Made by a program: the position numbers and the translations under genes. From contig NZ_CP025249.1 of the NCBI RefSeq assembly GCF_009930875.1, positions 620,001 through 684,000 on the forward strand: a stretch of DNA of 64,000 nt, in the 5' to 3' direction. The notes under the pieces are model-generated. The model was not told where the DNA came from and did no database searches. It saw nothing but the letters and a program-made list of their open reading frames with translations. This stretch comes from Actinomyces sp. 432. Its GTDB lineage: Bacteria; Actinomycetota; Actinomycetes; Actinomycetales; Actinomycetaceae. Shown one piece after another: positions 17,435-24,729 of this stretch. Position 1 is the stretch's first letter; every line of letters starts with the position of its first letter.

Positions 17435-18106
17435 ATGACAGCTCACGGCGACTCCCTCAGCCGCACGGCCCTAGGTACGGCGCTCGCCCTGTCGCTGCTG
17501 CTGTCCGCCTGCAGCATCGGCGGGACTGCCCCGGAGAGCGCCTCTGCGACGCCGTCGAGCCCCACCACCGGGGCGCCGACCGGCGCCACCACCGCCCCGC
17601 TGTCGTCCCCTGGCGCATCCTCAGGCCCGGCGCCGAGCCGGCCCAGTCAGGCTCAGACCGACGCGCCCGGCGCCGGCCCTGCGCAGCCGGGGGACGCCGG
17701 ATACGTGCTTCCGGAGGCTGATCCGGTCGAGCTGGACGGCACCGCCGAGTCAGCCGGGACCCAGGTATCCCTGTCCTCCATGCAGGCGGTGGACGCGGTC
17801 GCCGGCGGCGTCGGGGAGGTTTCCGGGCCGGCACTTGAGGTTGAGGTCTCTGTCACTGCGGGCGAGGAGGAAGTGGACTTGTCGGTTGCCTCCGTTGAGC
17901 TGACCTACGGAGACGACCAGACGCCGGCGGTGTCCTTCACATCCGCCGAGCAGGCGCACGACCTGCCGGCGAAGGTGGGCGCGGGACAAACCGTCACCGG
18001 CACCTACGTCTTCGCGGTTCCGACCGATGCGCGCGACCGCGTAGACGTAAAAGTCACGGTTTCGACGGGCGAGCCCGTTGTGGTGTTCAGGGGAGCGGTA
18101 GGGTAG
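17435..18106 (+). CDS. Putative lipoprotein with a C-terminal beta domain
   Basis: A 223-residue predicted lipoprotein: hydrophobic signal and lipobox LLSAC with lipid-attachment Cys26, then a Pro/Ser/Thr/Ala-rich stalk (about 30-90) and a beta-rich domain (LEVEVSVTAGEEEVDLSVAS, then TYVFAVPTDARDRVDVKVTV) resembling DUF4352/telokin-like extracellular domains. It starts three bases after the secreted propeller protein and lies 84 bases before the polymerase gene, so the three are probably co-transcribed. Function is unknown; a cell-surface accessory of polysaccharide assembly is a guess from context. Confidence 0.75.
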   Translation: MTAHGDSLSRTALGTALALSLLLSACSIGGTAPESASATPSSPTTGAPTGATTAPLSSPGASSGPAPSRPSQAQTDAPGAGPAQPGDAGYVLPEADPVELDGTAESAGTQVSLSSMQAVDAVAGGVGEVSGPALEVEVSVTAGEEEVDLSVASVELTYGDDQTPAVSFTSAEQAHDLPAKVGAGQTVTGTYVFAVPTDARDRVDVKVTVSTGEPVVVFRGAVG

Positions 18107-18190
18107 GTCGCCCTGGCTCCGCGGGGAGCGTGGCATGAACCCGCGGAGCAGGGCCGTCCGCCCCACCACGCACCCGGACAAGGAGTAGCG

Positions 18191-19540
18191 GTGCCGCGAA
18201 ATCTGCTTCTACTGGGGCTGCTCGTCCTCGCCGCAGTCGTGGTGGCGCTACTCATGCGCTGGATAGGCCGGAGGCCGCAGGTCGGGGCACTGGTGTTCCT
18301 AGCGGCCACCGCATTCGTGCCGGTATGGGTATACCTGCCGGTGCAGCCCTATGTGCCGCCGGCCAGTGTCGCCGCGATGTGCGTGGCACTAGCGCTGCTG
18401 CCCGCATTCTCCTTCAGGATGACGCCGGGGGACATGGTGGTCCTGGGGGCGCTCGCGCTCCAGGTCCTGTCGGTGGTTGTGGGCGGCTCCGGGGGCTATG
18501 TTCTTGGTGACGTCGTGTTCGGCGCGCTGCCGGCATACATGGTTGGTCGGGTCCTCTCCGAGAGGCTCGGGGAGCGCAGCCTGTGCGGAATATTCGGCTC
18601 GGTCTGGGTGGTAGCCGCGGTGCTGGCTCTGGCAGAGGCGGCTTTGCACTGGAATCCGTTCCAGGTGGTGCATTTCTCCAATGCGCTCTACGACCAGTGG
18701 GCCATTGACCAGGTTCGCGGTCAAATGGTGCGCGTCGAAGGGGCGTTCGGGCACTCGATCGCGCTCGGATCGTCGCTCGCGGCGGGTATTCCATTCGTGG
18801 CGCGGGCCAACTGGAATCCCGGATGGCGCCTGGCGGGCATGACTGTGCTGCTGGGGGCAAGCCTGCCAACCCTGTCGCGTACGGGAATAGTCTGCTGCGT
18901 GACTGCCTTCGTGCTGTCGTTGACCCTGTTGCGCACCGACATCCCCCTGCGCGCCCGGCTGCTCACCCTGGCAGGCGCCGTAGTGGCGACGCTCGTGCTG
19001 CTTCCACGGATCCTGGCGGTCTTTGCGAGCGCAGGAAACGAGCAGGAGCGGTCTGCGGACTACCGGAGTGCGCTGCTCGTGCTGGTTCGTGAGCTCGTCC
19101 CGCTGGGGCAGTCGCCGGTGGGCGCCCGGATCCAGGGCGAGGTCATGTGGGCCGGCTTCAAGTCGATTGACAATCAGGCGCTGCTGATGGCGCTGCGCTT
19201 CGGATGGATGCCGGTGGGCTTACTGATGCTGGGGCTGGCGGTGGTTCTGGTCAGGGTAGTTATGCGTCGCGGCACTCCTGCCGATATTGCTGTGGTCGCA
19301 TTCTTGCCCGCGTATTTCACGGTGGCGTTCATTACCCAATTAGGTACGGTGGTGTGGTTCGTCGTAGGAGTCGGCGTGGCGCTGCGGGCGCGCGACGGCG
19401 TCGGCAGGCGCTCCCGACGGGGCTCCAGGGGATACCCGCAGGTTGCGCCAGCGCCCGGCTCCGGGAGGGCCAGGAAAGGCGGTCACGTGCAGCGGCCGCT
19501 GACCAAACCGGGTGCCTGCTCGTTCTTCAAGGGGGTCTGA
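18191..19540 (+). CDS. Wzy/O-antigen-ligase-like polysaccharide polymerase
   Basis: A 449-residue polytopic membrane protein with around ten hydrophobic segments and a long extracytoplasmic stretch in the middle and late part (roughly residues 150-200 and 290-330), the layout of Wzy polymerases and WaaL-type ligases, which are poorly conserved in sequence. The GTG start has AAGGAG five bases upstream. The C-terminal 50 residues are basic and cytosolic. It is followed two bases later by a GT2 gene. In this locus the pairing with Wzz-like and Wzx-like proteins supports a polymerase role in a Wzy-dependent pathway. Confidence 0.72.
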   Translation: MPRNLLLLGLLVLAAVVVALLMRWIGRRPQVGALVFLAATAFVPVWVYLPVQPYVPPASVAAMCVALALLPAFSFRMTPGDMVVLGALALQVLSVVVGGSGGYVLGDVVFGALPAYMVGRVLSERLGERSLCGIFGSVWVVAAVLALAEAALHWNPFQVVHFSNALYDQWAIDQVRGQMVRVEGAFGHSIALGSSLAAGIPFVARANWNPGWRLAGMTVLLGASLPTLSRTGIVCCVTAFVLSLTLLRTDIPLRARLLTLAGAVVATLVLLPRILAVFASAGNEQERSADYRSALLVLVRELVPLGQSPVGARIQGEVMWAGFKSIDNQALLMALRFGWMPVGLLMLGLAVVLVRVVMRRGTPADIAVVAFLPAYFTVAFITQLGTVVWFVVGVGVALRARDGVGRRSRRGSRGYPQVAPAPGSGRARKGGHVQRPLTKPGACSFFKGV

Positions 19541-19541
19541 T

Positions 19542-20504
19542 ATGGGCGTGCCAGGGCAGGGGGCTGCGGCCCGGCCCAAGTCGGTGGCGATCGCCGTCTT
19601 GACCTATAAGCGGCCCGAACACGCAGCCAGTGTGGTACCAGCACTGGACGCTGCGCTTTCGGAGCTTGACGACGGCAGGGCGCTCAGGCTGATCGTGGTG
19701 GACAACGATCCCGACGCCAGCGCCCGCCCGGTGGTGGCGGCCGGCGCCGCGGGTGCCCTGCACCGTGTCAGCTACGTGCATGAACCGGCGCCCGGGATAG
19801 CCGCAGCCCGCAACCGGGCGCTGGCGGAATGCGATGAAGACGCGATCGTCTTCATCGACGACGACGAGCGGCCTCGCTCCGGATGGCTGCCGGCCCTGGT
19901 ATCCCAGTGGGAGCGAGCGGGGGCGGAGGCAGTGGCCGGGCCCGTGGTTCCGGATTTCTCGCGGCAGCCGGACTCGTGGATCCTGGCGGGCGGCTGGTTC
20001 AATCACGGGCGCCGGGCCTCCGGCACGCCGATGCCCGCGGCGGCAACCAACAATCTACTGCTGGATATGGCCTTTTTACGCAGTAATGGCCTGCGGTTCG
20101 ACTTGGACTTCGGCATGTCCGGGGGCGAGGACACCTTGCTTACGCGCCAGCTCGTGCAGGCGGGCGGCAGGATCGTCTGGTGCGACGAGGCCGTCGTCGC
20201 CGATCAGCTGCCGGCCGAGCGGCTTACGCGCGAGTGGGTGCGCAGACGCGCGTTCTGGTCGGGAAACTCGTGGGCCGCGGTGGATATTCGCCTCGCGGCC
20301 CCGGGCGGACCGCGGCTTACGGCTCGAATGCGGCAATTGGCCAGGGGCGGTGTGCGGGTAGCCGGGGGCATGGCGAAGATGCTCGCGGCGGGCGCTAAGC
20401 GGGATGAGGCGGCACAATCGCGCGCCGTTCGGGTTTATGAGCGCGGCCGCGGGATGTGCGCGGGCGCACTGGGGCGGCGTTGGATGCCCTACCGCCGTGA
20501 CTGA
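19542..20504 (+). CDS. GT2-family glycosyltransferase, paralogue of the gene at 9441
   Basis: A 320-residue GT-A enzyme with VAIAVLTYKRPEHAA, LIVVDNDPDAS, GIAAARNRALAECDED, VFIDDDERPRSGW (metal site) and GGEDTLLTRQLVQAGGRIVW. The block order and many residues match the GT2 gene at 9441-10400, indicating an old duplication with specificity divergence. The ATG at 19542 is one base after the polymerase stop and is preceded by AAGGGGG. It should add a sugar to the lipid-linked repeat unit on the cytosolic face. The donor is unknown. Confidence 0.85.
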   Translation: MGVPGQGAAARPKSVAIAVLTYKRPEHAASVVPALDAALSELDDGRALRLIVVDNDPDASARPVVAAGAAGALHRVSYVHEPAPGIAAARNRALAECDEDAIVFIDDDERPRSGWLPALVSQWERAGAEAVAGPVVPDFSRQPDSWILAGGWFNHGRRASGTPMPAAATNNLLLDMAFLRSNGLRFDLDFGMSGGEDTLLTRQLVQAGGRIVWCDEAVVADQLPAERLTREWVRRRAFWSGNSWAAVDIRLAAPGGPRLTARMRQLARGGVRVAGGMAKMLAAGAKRDEAAQSRAVRVYERGRGMCAGALGRRWMPYRRD

Positions 20505-20618
20505 AGAGATAGCATCGTTAAGCACGCTGCGAGACAGGCGCCCGGCCCTGCGGATGCCTGGACTCCTTCATCCGGGTACCGCCGTATTCAAGCGGTATTG
20601 AAACTGACTAAGGAACCC

Positions 20619-21707
20619 ATGCGCATTCTGATCCTCTGGGCCTCGCTCGATCAGCCCAACCTTGGCGTCAGGGCGCTGGCCGTTGGGACCAGGGCGCTCG
20701 CCGCACAGGTGTTTCCAGGCGCGGAGGTACAGATCCAGGGCACCGGCCACGGCGACGCCCCCACCTCCCTGTTCATGAGCCGACGGGGGCTGCTCAAGGA
20801 GCGGGTGACCGGTGCGCGGGGCATGTTCGACTGGCTCGCCTCCTTCGACCTGGTGCTTGATACCCGCTCCGGCGACTCCTTCGCCGACATCTACGGGCTG
20901 GAGCGACTGCGCAATATGTCCCGGGTGCCCGAGGTCCTGCACCACCTGGGGGTGCCGTTGGTGCTCACCCCGCAGACCATCGGCCCCTTCAACACGCGCC
21001 GGGGCACGGTGCTGGCACGCCGCGCGCTGCAGCAGGCGCGGCTGGTAGCCAGCCGGGACAGGCGCTCGGCCGCCTGCGCGGCGCAGCTGGGGCGCCCGGT
21101 AGATGTGGAGTCCACGGATGTGGTCTTCGCAATCGACCACCCGCCGGTGGCGACCACCAGGGATGTAGTGCTCAACGTCTCCGGGCTCCTGTGGAATGAC
21201 AACCCGCACGTGGACGCCGCGCGCTACCGCCGCGACATACTTGCGCTCGCGCGCAGGCTCCAGGCCGAGGGGCGTACCGTCACGCTGCTGGCACACGTCG
21301 TCGGCCCCGACGATTCCGCCGGCGACAATGACCGCTACCCGCTTGCCGACCTGCGGCGGGAGCTCGGGGACGTGGAGGCCATCGTGCCGCAGGGGCCCGA
21401 TGCCCTGGACCAGGTGCGCGCCGCCGTGGGCTCGGCCCGGGTGGTACTGGGCTCGCGCATGCATGCCTGCCTGAACGCCCTGTCAATGGGAACCCCCGCC
21501 GTCCCCCTGGCGTACTCCCGCAAATTCGCGCCACTGCTAGCCGGAATCGGCTGGGACCACGTGGTGGAGCTGCAGGCCGACGACGTCGTCGACCGCGCCC
21601 TGGCCGCGGTTGCCTCGCCGCGGCTGTCCGAGGACGTGCACGAGGTCAGACACCGCGCCGACCGGGACCTCAGCCGCTTCACGCGGGCCCTGGGAGAGCT
21701 GCTGTGA
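20619..21707 (+). CDS. Polysaccharide pyruvyltransferase family protein
   Basis: A 362-residue member of the PS_pyruv_trans/CsaB-like family, which places a pyruvate ketal on a sugar (from phosphoenolpyruvate) or acts as a glycosyltransferase-like enzyme. Diagnostic blocks are RILILWASLDQPNLGVRAL at the N-terminus, VLDTRSGDSFADIYG, PLVLTPQTIGPF, VLGSRMHACLNALSMGTP and LAYSRKFAPLLAGIGW. The ATG at 20619 has AGGAA four bases upstream; an in-frame TTG at 20598 is less likely. Its stop overlaps the GTG of the flippase gene. Pyruvylation would add negative charge to the polymer. Confidence 0.85.
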   Translation: MRILILWASLDQPNLGVRALAVGTRALAAQVFPGAEVQIQGTGHGDAPTSLFMSRRGLLKERVTGARGMFDWLASFDLVLDTRSGDSFADIYGLERLRNMSRVPEVLHHLGVPLVLTPQTIGPFNTRRGTVLARRALQQARLVASRDRRSAACAAQLGRPVDVESTDVVFAIDHPPVATTRDVVLNVSGLLWNDNPHVDAARYRRDILALARRLQAEGRTVTLLAHVVGPDDSAGDNDRYPLADLRRELGDVEAIVPQGPDALDQVRAAVGSARVVLGSRMHACLNALSMGTPAVPLAYSRKFAPLLAGIGWDHVVELQADDVVDRALAAVASPRLSEDVHEVRHRADRDLSRFTRALGELL

Positions 21708-23308
21708 CCGGCGCGGACTCGGAACGTACTGAACGTGCTGAATGCGCCGAACGTACTGGGGCCCAGCAGCCCCCCGCGTCCCCGCGGCCCGTGCCGCCTC
21801 GGCAGCCCCTGCCCGCCTCGCCGCCCGGGATCGGCCCGCACCCGCCGGGCGGGGACCGCGCCGGTCTGGGTAAGCGAGCCGCCAAGGCGGCCGGACAGAC
21901 GGTGTGGACGCAGGGTCTGCGCATTCTGCTCCAGCTCGGCAACGTCGTGGTGCTGGCACGCCTGCTCGACGACCGCGCCTACGGCGTGGTCGGCATGGTC
22001 ACGGCCGTGGTTGGTGTGGCCGCCATCTTCCAGGACTTCGGCCTGTCCACGGCAGCCATCCAGGGGCGCACGCTCAGCCACGGCCAGCGCTCCAACCTGT
22101 GGTGGATCAACACGGCCGCCGGGCTCGTCCTCACCGGGCTCGGGGTGGCGATTGCACCGCTGCTGGCGGGCTTCTACCACGAGCCCGCAGTGGCCGGGGT
22201 CTGCGCCGCCATCGCCCCCACATTCCTCATGGCCGGGATGGTCAACCAGTACCGTGCCGACCTGAATCGCAAGCTCCTGGTGGGGCGGGCACTGGCAGTT
22301 GACCTGACCGCCGCGGCCGCAGCCCTGGCCCTCGGGGCGCTGACCGCAACCTGGGGATGGAGCTACTGGGCACTGGTGGTCCAGCGCATTGTCACCGCGC
22401 TCGTCCCGTTCATCTGCCTGCCCATAATCGCGGGCTGGCTGCCGCGCTGGTACGACCGGCGCGAGCCCATGCGCGCCCTGCTCGGTTTTGGTGTGCAGAT
22501 GGCAGGCACCCAGATGGTCTCCTACCTCGCCTCCAACCTGGACTCCATCCTCATGGGGCGCCTATTCGGCGCCGGCACCCTGGGGCTGTACAACCGCGCA
22601 GTACAGACACTGCGCACCCCGCTGAATCAGTTCCGCCCCCAAGTCACCACGCTTGGGCTGTCCGTTGTGGCCAAGCTTCAGGACGACGACGAGCGCACCC
22701 TGGCCTACCTGCGGCGCGGACAGCTTGCGCTGGGCTACCCGGTCTTCCTCACCATGGGCATCGTGGTGGCCGCAGCCCCGGCGGTGGTCTCGGTGGTGCT
22801 CGGGGACCACTGGCTGAGCGTAGTCCCGTACATGAGACTGGTTGCGGTGGGCGAGGGCCTGACCACGCTGTCAATGGTTGGGGGCTGGATCTACACCTCG
22901 CGGGCGCTGGGGCGCGCATATCTGCGCTACACGCTGTTCTCCGCAGTGATCCGGCTGGCCGCGATCATCGCGGGGGCGCAGTTCGGTGCGCTTGGTGTCG
23001 CATACGCCTACGTGGCCAGCCCGCTGATCCTCTGGCCCGTCTCCCTGCTGTGGTCCGGACGCGCCTCCGGGCTCGACACCGCGCCGCTGGTGTGGAACGG
23101 GATGCGGATTCTTGCCGTGTCCGCCGCGGCCACGGCCGCCGCGTGGGGGCTGTGTGCCGTGGTCCCCGTATCCTCCGCCGTCCTGGCCTGCCTGGTTGCG
23201 GTGGCCGGCATGGGTCTGGCCATGGCGCTGCTGTGGCTGGTGCTGCCGGTTGTCCGCTCCGACATGCGCGACCTAGCCACAATGGCGCGGATGATGCTCA
23301 GGCGCTGA
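21704..23308 (+). CDS. Wzx-like lipid-linked oligosaccharide flippase
   Basis: A 534-residue MATE/MOP-superfamily membrane protein (polysaccharide_synt type). After a Pro/Arg-rich N-terminal tail of about 60 residues comes the family start AAGQTVWTQGLRILLQLGNV, then VLARLLDDRAYGVVGMVTAV and about twelve to fourteen hydrophobic helices. LDSILMGRLFGAGTLGLYNR is a characteristic segment. It should move the lipid-linked repeat unit across the membrane before Wzy polymerisation. The GTG start overlaps the pyruvyltransferase stop (GTGA). The proline-rich tail before the first helix is unusual and the true start may lie further in. Confidence 0.82.
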   Translation: MTGADSERTERAECAERTGAQQPPASPRPVPPRQPLPASPPGIGPHPPGGDRAGLGKRAAKAAGQTVWTQGLRILLQLGNVVVLARLLDDRAYGVVGMVTAVVGVAAIFQDFGLSTAAIQGRTLSHGQRSNLWWINTAAGLVLTGLGVAIAPLLAGFYHEPAVAGVCAAIAPTFLMAGMVNQYRADLNRKLLVGRALAVDLTAAAAALALGALTATWGWSYWALVVQRIVTALVPFICLPIIAGWLPRWYDRREPMRALLGFGVQMAGTQMVSYLASNLDSILMGRLFGAGTLGLYNRAVQTLRTPLNQFRPQVTTLGLSVVAKLQDDDERTLAYLRRGQLALGYPVFLTMGIVVAAAPAVVSVVLGDHWLSVVPYMRLVAVGEGLTTLSMVGGWIYTSRALGRAYLRYTLFSAVIRLAAIIAGAQFGALGVAYAYVASPLILWPVSLLWSGRASGLDTAPLVWNGMRILAVSAAATAAAWGLCAVVPVSSAVLACLVAVAGMGLAMALLWLVLPVVRSDMRDLATMARMMLRR

Positions 23309-23352
23309 CGCTCCTGCGCACCCCGATTCGGATGAGAGACTCGGAACAGAAA

Positions 23353-24666
23353 ATGACCAGAAGCACCTTGCGTTCCGTGAGCATCGCCACGGAGATTAAC
23401 CGCGTGGTCGACTCGCTCAACTGCTCGGGGTGCGGCCTGTGCGCCCAGTTCGAGGGCGTCATCATGCAGCTGCATAACGGCTTCATGCGTCCGGTGGTAG
23501 ATCCCGAAGCGGTTTCCCGCACGGGAGCCGCCGAGTTGGCAGAATTCCGTGCCTCCTGCCCAGGTATCCGGATACAGGCGCAGCGCGGCGCGGGTATCCA
23601 CTGGGACCCGGACTTCGGGCCGGTGCTAGGCGCCTGGGAGGCGTACGCCACCGATGAGGGCATGCGCCATGAGGGCAGTTCAGGCGGCGTACTCACCGCC
23701 ATCGCGTCATGGCTGCTGGAGTCGGGACGTGCCTGCCGTGTGGTCGGTGCTCGCAAGGACCAGGCCGATCCCTCCCGCACCAGGTCCGTAAGCGTTCAGG
23801 ACCCGCAGGAGGCACGCGCCCTTGCCGGCAGCCGTTACGCTCCCGCGGCCAATGCGGCAGCGCCGGATGCGGCCAGCAGCGGGACAGCGTTCATCGGTAA
23901 GCCCTGTGAGGCGCAGGCGATACGCAGCCTCAGCCGGGAACGCGGGCAGCGCCCCATCATCCTGAGCTTCTTCTGCGCCGGTACGCCAGACCAGCGTGCC
24001 ACCGACAGGCTCCTCGACGAGCTCTTCGCAGGAACGGGCGCTGACCGCGACTTGCCGCTGTGCGATATGCGCTACCGCGGCCACGGCTGGCCGGGGGAGT
24101 TCACCGCCGTGGCCGCAGACGGCACCACGGTGAGCACCTCCTACTCCGAGTCCTGGGGCAAGGCCCTGGGGCCAACCGTGCAGTGGCGCTGCCGGCTGTG
24201 CCCCGACGGCGTCGGGGAGTACTCCGATGTCACCGCGTCGGACTTCTGGCGGGCCACCCCCGACGGATACCCGGACTTCACGGACGGAGAGGGCGTCAGC
24301 GCCCTGCTGGCCCGCACCCCGCGGGGCCTGGAGATAATCCGGGAGGCGGAGAAGGCGGGCGTGATCACGGTGACTCCGCTGCGTCTGGACGACTTGCGTC
24401 AAGTCCAGCCCTACCAGCACGAGCGCCGGGACTACCTGGTGCCCCGCCGAACGGCCGCCCGGCTCATGGGGCTGCACACCCCGCGCATGCGCGGCTTCGG
24501 AGCCTGGCGGCGGGCGCTGGCACGTCCCCGGGACTCATGGCGCCAACTGCGCGGCTCCGTCAGTCGGCTCCGGCGCAAGTTCGCCGTCGACTGGCCCTGG
24601 AACAGGTCCCTGAAGCAGGGCGGGCGCGACCGGGGCGGTGCCGGGACCGGGCCGCGGCGGGGCTGA
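23353..24666 (+). CDS. FrhB/FdhB-like (coenzyme F420 hydrogenase beta-subunit family) protein in glycan locus
   Basis: A 437-residue protein of the FrhB_FdhB family. The N-terminal SLNCSGCGLCAQF is a CxxCxxC iron-sulfur-type motif, HEGSSGGVLTAIASWLLESG matches the family core, and FIGKPCEAQAIR and ILSFFCAGTP are the flavin/cysteine region. CRLCPDG and DVTASDFWRATPDGYPDF are also family-typical. No hydrogenase or F420 genes are near. Family members recur in exopolysaccharide loci next to pyruvyltransferases and flippases with no established reaction; a redox or sugar-modifying step is inference. The ATG at 23353 has GGAA six bases upstream; the ATG at 23332 is the alternative. The C-terminal 80 residues are Arg-rich and not conserved in the family as far as I know. 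Confidence 0.8.
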   Translation: MTRSTLRSVSIATEINRVVDSLNCSGCGLCAQFEGVIMQLHNGFMRPVVDPEAVSRTGAAELAEFRASCPGIRIQAQRGAGIHWDPDFGPVLGAWEAYATDEGMRHEGSSGGVLTAIASWLLESGRACRVVGARKDQADPSRTRSVSVQDPQEARALAGSRYAPAANAAAPDAASSGTAFIGKPCEAQAIRSLSRERGQRPIILSFFCAGTPDQRATDRLLDELFAGTGADRDLPLCDMRYRGHGWPGEFTAVAADGTTVSTSYSESWGKALGPTVQWRCRLCPDGVGEYSDVTASDFWRATPDGYPDFTDGEGVSALLARTPRGLEIIREAEKAGVITVTPLRLDDLRQVQPYQHERRDYLVPRRTAARLMGLHTPRMRGFGAWRRALARPRDSWRQLRGSVSRLRRKFAVDWPWNRSLKQGGRDRGGAGTGPRRG

Positions 24667-24716
24667 CACGGGCCTGCGGTCCACTCGCAGCGAGCGCGGG
24701 AGGGGCACGGGCCTCG

Positions 24717-24722
24717 TACACT
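24717..24722 (+). promoter_or_regulatory. Candidate -10 element of mfd giving a leaderless mRNA
   Basis: TACACT ends seven bases before the GTG start of mfd, and no Shine-Dalgarno is visible. Transcription would begin at or next to the start codon, a common arrangement in actinobacteria. Confidence 0.4.
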
Positions 24723-24729
24723 CCCCACC

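Noticed and set aside
23353..24666. True F420-reducing hydrogenase beta subunit
   Set aside because: There are no hydrogenase, F420-synthesis or electron-transfer partners; the context is polysaccharide assembly.
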